Below are positions 7,866-16,739 of a DNA stretch of 64,000 nucleotides, piece after piece; position 1 is the first letter of the stretch; each line of letters opens with the position of its first letter. The DNA is taken from NCBI GenBank assembly GCA_000277545.1, contig AKXM01000055.1, positions 186,001-250,000 on the forward strand, read 5' to 3'. This DNA comes from Enterobacter sp. Ag1 (GTDB lineage Bacteria > Pseudomonadota > Gammaproteobacteria > Enterobacterales > Enterobacteriaceae). Both the position numbers and the translations under genes were made by a program. The notes below the pieces were generated by a model. The model saw only the letters and a program-made list of their open reading frames with translations, was not told the origin of the DNA and did no database searches.

Positions 7866-8978
7866 ATGCTCTACCTACGTAAAAAAGGGTTGTTGGGGAT
7901 GGTTGCTGGCGCGCTGATGGTGGCTTCTGCCGCCAGCTCTGCCGCCGAACAAAAGACGCTGCACGTTTATAACTGGTCTGACTATATAGCCCCGGATACC
8001 CTGGCAAACTTCACGAAAGAGACCGGCATCAAAGTGGTCTACGACGTGTTTGATTCCAACGAAGTGCTGGAAGGGAAGCTGATGGCGGGCAGCACGGGCT
8101 ATGACCTGGTGGTGCCGTCTTCGCAGTTCCTTGAGCGCCAGGCGCAGGCCGGCATCTTCGAGCCGCTGGATAAAAGCAAACTGCCGAACTACAAAAACCT
8201 CGACCCGGAAATGCTCAAGCTGGTGGCGCAAAACGACCACGACAACAAATACGGCATTCCGTACATGATGGTGACGACCGGCATCGGCTACAACGTCGAT
8301 AAAGTGAAAGCCGTGCTGGGGAAAGACGCGCCGGTGGACAGCTGGGATCTGATCTTCAAGCCGGAAAACCTTGAAAAACTGAAAAGCTGTGGCGTGTCGT
8401 TCCTGGACGCGCCAAGTGAAATTTACGCGACCGTGTTGCACTACCTGGGCAAAGATCCGAACAGCACCAACGCCGCGGACTACACCGGGGCGGCTAACGA
8501 TCTGCTGATGAAGCTGCGGCCAAATATTCGTTACTTCCATTCGTCGCAGTACATCAACGACCTTGCCAACGGTGACATCTGCGTGGCGATTGGCTGGTCC
8601 GGGGATATTCTGCAGGCGGCAAACCGCGCCAAAGAAGCTAAAAATGGCGTGAATGTTGCTTATTCCATTCCTAAGGAAGGCGCGATGGTCTACTTCGATA
8701 TGTTTGCCCTGCCGGTAGATGCGAAGAATAAAGACGAAGCGTACCAGTTCCTGAACTACCTGATGAAGCCGGACGTTATCGCCAACATCAGTAATCATAT
8801 TTACTACGCTAACGCCAACAAAGAAGCTACGCCGTTACTGAGCGAAGAGGTCCGCAGCAATCCGGGAATTTACCCGCCGGCGGATATTCGTGCCAAGTTG
8901 TTCACACAAACGGTGATGCCAGCGAAGATTGACCGGGTTATCACCCGCGCGTGGACTAAGGTTAAAACAGGCAAATAG
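7866..8978 (+). CDS. potF: Putrescine-binding periplasmic protein PotF
   Basis: A 370-residue precursor, the same length as E. coli PotF. The signal peptide (residues 1-26 or so, ending ASSAAE) directs it to the periplasm, where it binds putrescine for the PotGHI transporter. The HVYNWSDYI stretch near residue 35 and SGDILQAA further on are typical of the PotD/PotF spermidine/putrescine-binding family. The ATG at 7866 was preferred over an in-frame upstream ATG at 7755 because it has AGAAGGAA before it and begins the signal peptide. It is first in potFGHI; two hairpins lie before potG, which could hold potF expression above the membrane components. Confidence 0.95.
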   Translation: MLYLRKKGLLGMVAGALMVASAASSAAEQKTLHVYNWSDYIAPDTLANFTKETGIKVVYDVFDSNEVLEGKLMAGSTGYDLVVPSSQFLERQAQAGIFEPLDKSKLPNYKNLDPEMLKLVAQNDHDNKYGIPYMMVTTGIGYNVDKVKAVLGKDAPVDSWDLIFKPENLEKLKSCGVSFLDAPSEIYATVLHYLGKDPNSTNAADYTGAANDLLMKLRPNIRYFHSSQYINDLANGDICVAIGWSGDILQAANRAKEAKNGVNVAYSIPKEGAMVYFDMFALPVDAKNKDEAYQFLNYLMKPDVIANISNHIYYANANKEATPLLSEEVRSNPGIYPPADIRAKLFTQTVMPAKIDRVITRAWTKVKTGK

Positions 8979-8997
8979 TCCTGTGACACCCTGCACC

Positions 8998-9028
8998 GGG
9001 CGGTTGCACCAGAGTTGTGCAATCGCCC
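8998..9028 (+). repeat. Intercistronic hairpin after potF
   Basis: GGGCGGTTGCAC (8998-9009) pairs with GTGCAATCGCCC (9017-9028), 12 bp with one G-U pair and a 7-base loop. There is no T-run, so it is more likely an mRNA 3'-end stabiliser for potF than a terminator. Confidence 0.6.
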
Positions 9029-9068
9029 CAGCCTGAACGGAAGCCCTTGTTTCCAGAATGGCGAAAAG

Positions 9069-9102
9069 TACGGCAACCGGGCCGTATCTTCTTTTTGCTT
9101 TT
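9069..9102 (+). terminator. Terminator-like hairpin just before potG
   Basis: TACGGC (9069-9074) pairs with GCCGTA (9081-9086), followed by a T-rich tract to about 9102. It lies 18 bases before the potG start, so partial termination could lower potGHI relative to potF. Confidence 0.5.
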
Positions 9103-9119
9103 GCCGGAGAGCAACAGAA

Positions 9120-10253
9120 TTGAACGACGCAATCCCTCGCCCGCAGTCCAAAACACCCAAAGCGCTGACGCCGCTGCTGGAAATTCGTAACCTCACAAAA
9201 TCGTTTGATGGCCAACATGCCGTGGATGACGTCAGTCTGACCATCTACAAAGGCGAAATTTTTGCTTTGCTGGGCGCCTCGGGCTGCGGCAAATCCACGC
9301 TGCTGCGCATGCTGGCGGGGTTTGAACAGCCAAGTGCCGGGCAAATCATGCTTGATGGCGTCGATTTGTCGCATGTGCCGCCTTACCAGCGCCCAATCAA
9401 TATGATGTTCCAGTCCTACGCGCTGTTCCCGCACATGACCGTGGAGCAAAACATCGCCTTTGGCCTGAAGCAGGACAAACTGCCGAAGGCGGAAATTACC
9501 AGCCGGGTGGCAGAAATGCTGACCCTGGTACACATGCAGGAGTTCGCCAGGCGCAAGCCTCACCAGCTGTCCGGCGGCCAGCGTCAGCGCGTGGCGTTAG
9601 CCCGAAGCCTGGCCAAGCGTCCCAAATTATTGCTGCTCGACGAGCCGATGGGGGCGCTGGATAAAAAGCTCCGTGACCGGATGCAGCTGGAAGTAGTGGA
9701 CATCCTTGAACGCGTCGGCGTGACCTGCGTAATGGTGACCCACGATCAGGAAGAAGCGATGACCATGGCCGGGCGAATAGCCATCATGAATCGCGGCAAG
9801 TTCGTGCAAATTGGCGAGCCGGAAGAGATTTATGAGCACCCAACCACCCGCTATAGCGCGGAGTTTATCGGGTCGGTAAACGTCTTCGAAGGGCTGCTGA
9901 AAGAGCGTCAGGACGACGGGCTGGTGATAGACAGCCCCGGACTTGTGCATCCGCTGAAGGTGGATCCTGATGCTTCCGTGGTGGACGGCGTACCGGTCTT
10001 CGTTGCGTTGCGCCCGGAAAAGGTGACGCTTTGCGAGGAGCCGCCCGCCGATGGCTATAACTTTGCCGTCGGAGAGGTGGTGCATATCGCCTACCTCGGC
10101 GATCTCTCCATCTACCACGTTCGGCTGAAAAGCGGGCAGATGATCAGCGCCCAGCTGCAAAATGAGCACCGCTACCGTAAAGGAGCGCCTACCTGGGGGG
10201 ATGAAGTTCGCCTGTGCTGGGATGCCGACAGCTGCGTGGTTCTGACGGTTTAA
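9120..10253 (+). CDS. potG: Putrescine ABC transporter ATP-binding subunit PotG
   Basis: A 377-residue ABC ATPase that powers putrescine import with PotH and PotI. Walker A GASGCGKST is at residues 52-60, the Q-loop MFQSYALFPH follows, the signature LSGGQRQRVALARSL is near residue 150, and Walker B LLLLDEP follows. The C-terminal TOBE-type domain is intact. The start is TTG at 9120, giving MNDAIPRPQ as in E. coli, with GGAGA at 9106-9110; the open frame extends upstream to 9015 but that part is unrelated. It lies 141 bases after potF and 9 before potH. Confidence 0.94.
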   Translation: MNDAIPRPQSKTPKALTPLLEIRNLTKSFDGQHAVDDVSLTIYKGEIFALLGASGCGKSTLLRMLAGFEQPSAGQIMLDGVDLSHVPPYQRPINMMFQSYALFPHMTVEQNIAFGLKQDKLPKAEITSRVAEMLTLVHMQEFARRKPHQLSGGQRQRVALARSLAKRPKLLLLDEPMGALDKKLRDRMQLEVVDILERVGVTCVMVTHDQEEAMTMAGRIAIMNRGKFVQIGEPEEIYEHPTTRYSAEFIGSVNVFEGLLKERQDDGLVIDSPGLVHPLKVDPDASVVDGVPVFVALRPEKVTLCEEPPADGYNFAVGEVVHIAYLGDLSIYHVRLKSGQMISAQLQNEHRYRKGAPTWGDEVRLCWDADSCVVLTV

Positions 10254-10262
10254 GGGGGCAAG

Positions 10263-11225
10263 ATGACAACACTTTCTGAAGGCCCGGCAGAGACGGCGGT
10301 TCCTCAGCCCTCGGGCGTGAAGCGTTTGCTTGCCCGTTTGCAGATGGCGCACGGGCGCAAGCTGGCGATCGCGCTGCCCTATTTGTGGCTGATCCTGCTG
10401 TTTATGCTGCCGTTCCTGATCGTCTTTAAGATCAGTTTTTCGGAAATAGCCCGGGCGATCCCGCCTTACAGCGACCTGGTGAGCTGGGCCGATGGCCAGC
10501 TGTCGATCACCCTGAATCTGGCGAACTACTTCCAGCTGACGGACGATCCGCTCTACTTCGAGGCTTATCTGCAATCTTTGCAGGTCGCGGCGGTGTCAAC
10601 GCTGTGCTGCCTGGCGCTGGGCTATCCGCTCGCGTGGGCGGTGGCACACAGTAAACCCTCAACGCGAAACATCCTGCTGTTGCTGGTGATCCTGCCTTCA
10701 TGGACCTCGTTCCTGATCCGCGTGTATGCGTGGATGGGCATCCTGAAAAACAACGGCATATTGAATAACGTGCTGCTTTGGCTCGGGGTTATCGACCAGC
10801 CGCTGACGATCCTGCACACCAATCTTGCGGTCTACATCGGGGTAGTTTATGCCTACCTGCCGTTCATGGTGCTGCCGATTTATACCGCGCTAACGCGCAT
10901 AGATTATTCGCTGGTGGAGGCTTCGTTAGATCTCGGCGCGCGGCCGCTGAAAACGTTCTTCAGCGTGATTGTGCCGTTGACCAAAGGCGGGATTATTGCC
11001 GGTTCGATGCTGGTGTTTATTCCGGCGGTAGGGGAGTTTGTTATCCCGGAACTGCTCGGCGGGCCGGACAGCATCATGATTGGCCGCGTCCTGTGGCAGG
11101 AATTCTTTAATAACCGCGACTGGCCGGTGGCCTCAGCCGTGGCGATTATCATGCTTCTGCTGCTGATCGTGCCGATCATGTGGTTCCACAAATACCAGAA
11201 CAAAGCGGGGGAGGACCACGCATGA
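10263..11225 (+). CDS. potH: Putrescine ABC transporter permease PotH
   Basis: A 320-residue inner-membrane permease (E. coli PotH is 317). About six hydrophobic segments are visible, and the EAA loop (EASLDLGARPLKTFFSVIVP, around residues 220-239) that docks on the ATPase is present. It forms the channel with PotI. Its stop overlaps the potI start by four bases (ATGA), so the two permeases are translationally coupled. Confidence 0.95.
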   Translation: MTTLSEGPAETAVPQPSGVKRLLARLQMAHGRKLAIALPYLWLILLFMLPFLIVFKISFSEIARAIPPYSDLVSWADGQLSITLNLANYFQLTDDPLYFEAYLQSLQVAAVSTLCCLALGYPLAWAVAHSKPSTRNILLLLVILPSWTSFLIRVYAWMGILKNNGILNNVLLWLGVIDQPLTILHTNLAVYIGVVYAYLPFMVLPIYTALTRIDYSLVEASLDLGARPLKTFFSVIVPLTKGGIIAGSMLVFIPAVGEFVIPELLGGPDSIMIGRVLWQEFFNNRDWPVASAVAIIMLLLLIVPIMWFHKYQNKAGEDHA

Positions 11226-12067
11226 ACAACTTACCGGTTGTGCGCTCTCCGTGGCGTATTTTGATTCTGGTGATTGGCTTTACCTTCCTGTATGCGCCCA
11301 TGCTGATGCTGGTTATCTACTCGTTTAACAGCTCTAAGCTGGTGACGGTGTGGGCCGGCTGGTCAACGCGCTGGTACGGGGAGCTGTTCCGGGATTCGGC
11401 GATGATGAACGCCGTTGGCCTGAGCCTGACCATTGCTGCGGCGGCCGCCACGATGGCCGTTATCCTGGGGACGATTGCTGCCGTGGTGATGGTGCGTTTT
11501 GGTCGCTTTCGTGGCTCAACCGGCTTTGCCTTTATGCTAACGGCACCGCTGGTGATGCCGGATGTGATCACCGGGCTTTCGCTACTGCTGCTGTTCGTGG
11601 CGCTGGCGCACGCGATTGGCTGGCCGAGCGACAGGGGAATGCTTACCATCTGGCTGGCGCATGTGACGTTCTGCACCGCCTATGTTGCGGTTGTCATTAG
11701 CTCACGCCTGCGGGAACTGGACCGCTCCATTGAAGAAGCGGCAATGGATCTGGGGGCGACGCCGCTGAAAGTGTTCTTTGTGATCACCGTGCCGATGATC
11801 TCGCCCGCCATTATCTCCGGCTGGCTGCTGGCGTTCACGCTTTCGCTTGATGACCTGGTTATCGCCAGCTTCGTGTCCGGGCCGGGTGCGACTACGCTGC
11901 CGATGCTGGTGTTCTCGAACGTGCGCATGGGGGTTAACCCGGAAATTAACGCCCTGGCGTCCATTATTCTCGGCGTTGTGGGCGTTATCGGCTTGATTGC
12001 ATGGTGGTTTATGGCGCGGGCAGAAAAGCAGCGGCTGCGCGATATCCAGAGTGCAAGACGTGGTTAA
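11222..12067 (+). CDS. potI: Putrescine ABC transporter permease PotI
   Basis: A 281-residue inner-membrane permease, the same length as E. coli PotI, pairing with PotH. The EAA motif reads EEAAMDLGATPLKVFFVITV near residue 180. The start at 11222 overlaps the potH stop as ATGA; an in-frame codon at 11180 inside potH is not credible. It is the last gene of potFGHI. Confidence 0.95.
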   Translation: MNNLPVVRSPWRILILVIGFTFLYAPMLMLVIYSFNSSKLVTVWAGWSTRWYGELFRDSAMMNAVGLSLTIAAAAATMAVILGTIAAVVMVRFGRFRGSTGFAFMLTAPLVMPDVITGLSLLLLFVALAHAIGWPSDRGMLTIWLAHVTFCTAYVAVVISSRLRELDRSIEEAAMDLGATPLKVFFVITVPMISPAIISGWLLAFTLSLDDLVIASFVSGPGATTLPMLVFSNVRMGVNPEINALASIILGVVGVIGLIAWWFMARAEKQRLRDIQSARRG

Positions 12068-12096
12068 AACGCCTAAAATCTGCAATGATGTGCCTC

Positions 12097-12121
12097 CGGT
12101 GCCGCGCTTGTCGCGGCACCG
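12097..12121 (+). repeat. GC-rich hairpin after potI
   Basis: GGTGCCGCG (12098-12106) pairs with CGCGGCACC (12112-12120), extended by a C-G pair. No T-run follows, so it is probably a 3'-end or pause structure rather than a strong intrinsic terminator. Confidence 0.5.
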
Positions 12122-12142
12122 TGACGTAAGGAACGCGAGGTT

Positions 12143-12616
12143 GTGGAAATTATCAGGAAACAGCGGTCATCCCATGCAAAATTAAACGTCCCCACGCTGG
12201 TGATGGTGGCGGCTATCGGCATCGTCACTACCCGATGCCTCGACCTGCTGCTGCTGTTTAATATGCTCGGAGTTAGCGGGGTGATGGATTTTGTCCATCG
12301 CAGCGTGCAAACCTGGCCCCTGACGCTGGTTTTTCTCGGCAGCCTGTTGATGCTGTTTGTCGAACTGCGTTGCGCGTTCGTCATCGTCAAAGGGCGTAAC
12401 TGGGGACGCTGGCTGTTCCTGCTGACCCAAATTATTTCCGTGACCTGGTTGTCTCTGTCCTCCCTGGGCTGGGGATACCCTGAATTATTCAGCGTTGCCG
12501 GGGGCACTAAGCGCGAGATCTTCCGTTCGCTGTTTACCCAAAAGCTGCCCGATATTCTGGTGCTGATTTTGCTGTTTATCCCCGCCCGCAGCCGGCTTTT
12601 TTTCAGACTTCAGTAA
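12143..12616 (+). CDS. ybjO: YbjO, inner-membrane protein of unknown function
   Basis: A 157-residue protein with four hydrophobic segments, related to E. coli YbjO (162 residues; DUF2593 from memory). The C-terminal half is best conserved: GRNWGRWLF, SLGWGYPELFS and KREIFRSL-QKLPD. The start is GTG at 12143 with AACGCGAGG just before it. No function is known. It lies between potI and rlmC in the same direction. Confidence 0.8.
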   Translation: MEIIRKQRSSHAKLNVPTLVMVAAIGIVTTRCLDLLLLFNMLGVSGVMDFVHRSVQTWPLTLVFLGSLLMLFVELRCAFVIVKGRNWGRWLFLLTQIISVTWLSLSSLGWGYPELFSVAGGTKREIFRSLFTQKLPDILVLILLFIPARSRLFFRLQ

Positions 12617-12664
12617 GCGCAGAGTGCTACAATCTGCGCCCTCGTTTTTTCTCAGGGTTTTTCT

Positions 12665-13792
12665 ATGCAATGCGCGCTCTATGATGCCGGCCGCTGTCGT
12701 TCCTGCCAGTGGATTGAACAACCGGTGGAAGACCAGCTTCTCGCTAAAATGACCGATCTCCGGCAACTGCTGGAAGGCATTGCCGTGGGCGAGTGGTGCC
12801 AGCCGGTCAGCGGCCCTGAGCAGGCATTTCGCAATAAAGCTAAAATGGTGGTTAGCGGCAGCGTGGAAAAACCGCTGCTGGGGATGTTACACCGCGACGG
12901 CACGCCCGAGGATTTAACCGACTGCCCGCTGTATCCTGTTTCATTTGGGCCTGTTTTTGCGACATTGAAGCCCTTTATTGCCCGTGCGGGATTAACGCCC
13001 TACAACGTGGCGCGTAAGCGTGGAGAGCTGAAGTATCTCCTGCTGACCGAAAGCCTGGCGGATGGCGGCATGATGCTGCGCTTTGTGCTGCGTTCGGAAA
13101 GCAAGCTGGGGCAGTTGCGAGCGGCGCTGCCGTGGTTACAGCAGCAACTCCCTCAGCTCAAGGTGATTTCGGCCAACATTCAGCCCGTACACATGGCGAT
13201 TATGGAAGGTGAGCAGGAAATTCTGCTGACCGAACAGCGTGCGCTCGAAGAGGTTTTCAACGGCGTACCGCTCTATATTCGTCCGCAAAGTTTCTTCCAG
13301 ACTAACCCTCAGGTTGCTTCCCGGTTGTATGCCACCGCCCGTGACTGGGTGCGCGCGCTACCCGTCAACCATATGTGGGATCTGTTCTGCGGCGTGGGAG
13401 GTTTTGGCCTGCACTGCGCCACGCCGGAGATGAAGCTTACCGGGATTGAAATTGCCCCGGAGGCGATAGCCAGCGCACAGCAGTCGGCTGAAAAACTGGG
13501 CCTGCATAATATTCATTTTCAGGCGCTGGATTCCACTCAGTTTGCCGTCGCCCAGCAGGATATCCCGCAGCTGGTTTTGGTGAACCCGCCGCGCCGTGGG
13601 ATCGGTAAAGCGCTGTGCGATTATCTGACGCAGATGGCTCCGGCGTTTATCGTCTACTCAAGCTGCAACGCGCAGACCATGGCGAAGGATATTCAGATGC
13701 TGCCGGGTTATCGCGTGGTGCGTACCCAGCTGTTTGATATGTTCCCGCATACTTCGCATTACGAAGTGTTGACGCTGCTGGTCCGGGACTAA
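12665..13792 (+). CDS. rlmC: 23S rRNA (uracil-747-C5)-methyltransferase RlmC
   Basis: A 375-residue SAM-dependent RNA methyltransferase of the RumA/TrmA family (formerly rumB), equal in length to E. coli RlmC. It methylates U747 in 23S rRNA. The iron-sulfur cysteines are Cys3, Cys11, Cys14 and Cys87. The SAM-binding [14 protein letters not shown] follows residue 238, [10 protein letters not shown] is motif IV, and the catalytic cysteine is in YSSCNAQT. It is the last backbone gene before the accessory cassette. Confidence 0.95.
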   Translation: MQCALYDAGRCRSCQWIEQPVEDQLLAKMTDLRQLLEGIAVGEWCQPVSGPEQAFRNKAKMVVSGSVEKPLLGMLHRDGTPEDLTDCPLYPVSFGPVFATLKPFIARAGLTPYNVARKRGELKYLLLTESLADGGMMLRFVLRSESKLGQLRAALPWLQQQLPQLKVISANIQPVHMAIMEGEQEILLTEQRALEEVFNGVPLYIRPQSFFQTNPQVASRLYATARDWVRALPVNHMWDLFCGVGGFGLHCATPEMKLTGIEIAPEAIASAQQSAEKLGLHNIHFQALDSTQFAVAQQDIPQLVLVNPPRRGIGKALCDYLTQMAPAFIVYSSCNAQTMAKDIQMLPGYRVVRTQLFDMFPHTSHYEVLTLLVRD

Positions 13793-13800
13793 CATTTGGG

Positions 13801-13850
13801 AAGCGGAAGCCGCCGGGTTGGTGCCGTCACGATGCGTGTTTCCGCTTTTA
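13801..13850 (+). terminator. Possible terminator after rlmC
   Basis: AAGCGGAA (13801-13808) and TTCCGCTT (13840-13847) are complementary, with a 31-base loop and a short T-rich end. The long loop makes this a weak call. Confidence 0.35.
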
Positions 13851-13869
13851 TATGTAGCCGTTAAGACTG

Positions 13870-15723
13870 TCAGAAGCCAGTGATCATGATATCACCCAGC
13901 CTGTGTTTAATGACGCTCATCTCGTTGATAAATAATGTGTTCCAATTTTTTGAACCATCTTTAAACAACTTAGCAACTTGCTGACGCAAGGGCAGCTCAG
14001 GCATTTCCGTTTCAGAAATTTCAATAGCGTTGCTGAGCATTTTGTTATTTTCAAGCATCAGTCCCAGTTCCCATGGGCTGGCGAAATGAACGGGATTGGT
14101 CGCTTTGTCGCTATACCAGATGCTAATGCTGCCTGTGGGTGAGGAGGCCAGAGCCTGCATGCCCTGAAGCACAATTTTTAGATAACGGCGGGTAGCTTTT
14201 AATACCACCGACTGATTCATTTTTTCCTCTAAATTTTTCAATCGCAGGGAATCATTGGCGAGTGGAAGCTGCCTGAACAAAATGTCATGTGCCTTTGAAA
14301 CATAAGTTTCCTGCGAGGATATGGCTTCAATCAATGCGGCCAGCGTTAAAGATGTATCGATAACGTCAGGTTCAGTAGAAACATATTTGTCGAGCGCCGC
14401 GTCAAGTTTTTCATTTACTTCCAACTGGTAGATAAAGTCTCTTGTAGCGGCATGACTGCTGAGATATTTGGTGTTGGCCAACTGTTCGTTGTGCCCTTCA
14501 ATAGGCAGTACCAGCAGACGGGATTTACATGGAGTATTACGATGTAAGTAACTGAATTCTCCGTTGGTACCAGCCCCTGCGGTGGTAATGCCATCAGCAT
14601 CGGCCAGGTAGGCCAGATGCAGTGCGTTATAGTTTCCAACTGCTTTTGCACCGCAGAATAAAAATATGCGCCGGGAATAATGCTCATCGTTCTGACTGAT
14701 TTTAGACAGAACATGCTGGGCAATGAGATTGCTTTTCTTATGCGCGTAAATATAAACAATGTTGCGTAGAGCCATGTTTGCCATGCATCTGCTCCCTGCT
14801 ATCACTCCCGCAAAGAGAGCACCGCTCCCTAAGGCACTCGCGACCGCATTCAAGGGGAGAGCGTGAGCCTGCAGCAATTGAATAATTTTCGTATGTGCTT
14901 CTCTTATTCCGCTGGCGGAGGTGATCCGCAGCATGTCGGCGGTAGATTTGACCGAACTCAGCGTATTTTTTTCGCCAAGGGATATATGAGAAATATTTTC
15001 GAAAGTACCACCCAATACCTTTGCTAACAACGCATATTTTGGCAGTAAGTTCATTGCCGAATTTTTGGGATCCAGCAGAATGGCGTGATTTTGCTGATCC
15101 AGACGGTGTATAGCCGGCACGCCAGCTTTGGCGGCTGATTTTTGCAGGGAATAATCCATATCAGTAAGTACATAGATACGTTTTTGAAACGCTTTTATGT
15201 CGAGATATTTTTTCAGATGGCTAAAAAGATCGGCGCTTTCAATAACGGGAAGTTTATTGATGTCGAGGATATTGCTAAGAAACGTTTCCGGGGATAGGGT
15301 TCGCGTACGATGAGATATATCAGGTAGTAAGGCGGGACGATTGTTGCGATATCGTAAAGGGTTACTGGCCAGTCTTTCAAGTATTTTTGCATCGTCTGAC
15401 CCTCCAGTTTTATCATCCAGATAACCGTAGACGGGCTTAGTTGACTCTGTCAGTAAGACGTGAATTCCTCGGCTTGCCAGCTTATTTGCAAGCGTCTGGA
15501 GTTCTCCCCGGCGCTGGACATTCTCCCAGGCGGGAGGTGCATGAAATATTACTATGGAGTCTTTAGGTAGCGTGTCTTGCTGAAGGGCATGATCGATTAT
15601 TTGTAATAGTCGACCGGTATGCCCTCCACCCGTAGGCGAATAGCCGACGATTAGGAGCTTTGTTGTTTTTTCCAGATTAAATTGAGTTAATAGACGCGAA
15701 AGTGAGGATGCAGCAAGTGGCAT
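13870..15723 (-). CDS. Uncharacterised protein with GT-B glycosyltransferase (MGDG-synthase/MurG-like) motifs
   Basis: A 617-residue protein I do not recognise as a named gene. Residues 23-42 hold a beta strand and glycine-rich loop, IVGYSPTGGGHTGR (25-38), like the SxTGGGH loop at the N-terminus of MGDG synthases and MurG. Residues 184-205 include VLTDMDYSLQKSAAKAGVP. Residues 376-421 contain DGITTAGAGTNGE and EGHNEQLANTKYL, the pattern of the nucleotide-sugar site in the GT-B C-terminal domain. About 190 further residues follow and match nothing I know. No signal peptide is seen; a short hydrophobic glycine-rich stretch lies near 293-312. Base composition is AT-rich (25 of 60 G+C from 14221). 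It lies 71 bases downstream of the TIM-barrel-like gene in the same direction. Glycosyl transfer is an inference. Confidence 0.75.
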   Translation of the reverse strand: MPLAASSLSRLLTQFNLEKTTKLLIVGYSPTGGGHTGRLLQIIDHALQQDTLPKDSIVIFHAPPAWENVQRRGELQTLANKLASRGIHVLLTESTKPVYGYLDDKTGGSDDAKILERLASNPLRYRNNRPALLPDISHRTRTLSPETFLSNILDINKLPVIESADLFSHLKKYLDIKAFQKRIYVLTDMDYSLQKSAAKAGVPAIHRLDQQNHAILLDPKNSAMNLLPKYALLAKVLGGTFENISHISLGEKNTLSSVKSTADMLRITSASGIREAHTKIIQLLQAHALPLNAVASALGSGALFAGVIAGSRCMANMALRNIVYIYAHKKSNLIAQHVLSKISQNDEHYSRRIFLFCGAKAVGNYNALHLAYLADADGITTAGAGTNGEFSYLHRNTPCKSRLLVLPIEGHNEQLANTKYLSSHAATRDFIYQLEVNEKLDAALDKYVSTEPDVIDTSLTLAALIEAISSQETYVSKAHDILFRQLPLANDSLRLKNLEEKMNQSVVLKATRRYLKIVLQGMQALASSPTGSISIWYSDKATNPVHFASPWELGLMLENNKMLSNAIEISETEMPELPLRQQVAKLFKDGSKNWNTLFINEMSVIKHRLGDIMITGF

Positions 15724-15759
15724 AATTATCGTACCTCATCGATATTTCATTGTGGAGGA

Positions 15760-15785
15760 ATTCCAGCCGGTGAACCGGCCGGAAT
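15760..15785 (-). repeat. Hairpin between the two accessory genes
   Basis: ATTCC-A-GCCGG (15760-15770) pairs with CCGGC-C-GGAAT (15775-15785) around TGAA, with one mismatch. There is no T-run on the minus strand, so it may tune expression of the downstream gene rather than end transcription. Confidence 0.5.
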
Positions 15786-15794
15786 GCGTTATCA

Positions 15795-16727
15795 TTAACG
15801 ATTCACTGAGCGGGCGATTCGGCTGTAGGTATGCCTGACTCCTCTGATAGCTATCCCGTAGGCGAAAATATTTTCTGGCAGCGCGATCCCCATATAACCG
15901 GTATCGCCAATATGATGCAGGTCGGCACCGGCCATTTTGCTCATCAAGGCTATCTGGCGAACGGTATCCCGATCGGCACCTTCCTGAGAGGTACCAATAG
16001 CCGTCATTGCCATCATGCCGGCCGAGTGTGCGCAGCGAATTAGTGAGCTGGCTGCCTCAATACTCATGCCCGGTACAGTACCCGGGGCTGGGATCAGCGC
16101 AATATCAACGCCCTGGCGCGCAAATTCATGGAGATCGCTTTCATTTATAATGGCTGTACCGCTTTCCTGAACCACGCCCGCACCGTGCATTTTTCCACTG
16201 ATAATGACGGCCTCGTCGCCAATGGCACTGCGGATTTTTCCTGCCGACTGAGCCAGAGCCATATTGCTGACGCCATTGTTTGGGTTACCAGTAAGAACTA
16301 AAATTTTTGCCCCCATCTTTACCAATTTGCGGGCATTCTCAGGTGTCGCCGCACGGCCTGGCTTCATTTTCCATAACTCATCATGTTCCGTGGCAAACCG
16401 TGGATCGACGGCTTCGAGATTGACGCCAATTACGCGGCCGGTTAGCTGTTGGAGCACATGTAAGGTCTGTGCCGGATCAATATCACCCGGCATACCCTGT
16501 ATCAAAGGTTGTTGGCAGTCGAACATATTGATCAGCAGAATATCGGCACCCTGAGAGGCTGCAAGTTCAGCATTCGTGATGTTCGCGAGCAGAGGTTGAG
16601 TGATGGCGATGGTTTCACTGACCATGACCCGACCCTCGCTAGCGCGGATAGCGTGAAGTAGCTGCGGTTTGGTGAGCGCAGCCAGCTCAGAAGCGCTGCA
16701 GTCGAGTAAACGTTTCGATGTCATCAT
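15795..16727 (-). CDS. Uncharacterised TIM-barrel-like protein (DUF7916-like)
   Basis: A 310-residue cytosolic protein. Repeated strand-loop patterns (GADILLINMFD, RVIGVNLEAVD, AKILVLTGNP, EAVIISGKMHGAG, VDIALIPAPGT, GADLHHIGDTGYMG) suggest an eight-stranded TIM barrel, with the last glycine-rich loop placed like a phosphate-binding site. From memory, relatives carry DUF labels or misleading hydrolase names and often sit beside sugar PTS genes; none is here. The ATG at 16727 is chosen because GAGGAA lies 4 bases before it (an adjacent ATG at 16724 is equally possible; one at 16739 has no ribosome-binding site). It is divergent from a GntR regulator and leads a probable two-gene operon. The reaction is unknown. 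Confidence 0.8.
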   Translation of the reverse strand: MMTSKRLLDCSASELAALTKPQLLHAIRASEGRVMVSETIAITQPLLANITNAELAASQGADILLINMFDCQQPLIQGMPGDIDPAQTLHVLQQLTGRVIGVNLEAVDPRFATEHDELWKMKPGRAATPENARKLVKMGAKILVLTGNPNNGVSNMALAQSAGKIRSAIGDEAVIISGKMHGAGVVQESGTAIINESDLHEFARQGVDIALIPAPGTVPGMSIEAASSLIRCAHSAGMMAMTAIGTSQEGADRDTVRQIALMSKMAGADLHHIGDTGYMGIALPENIFAYGIAIRGVRHTYSRIARSVNR

Positions 16728-16739
16728 AGATTTCCTCAT

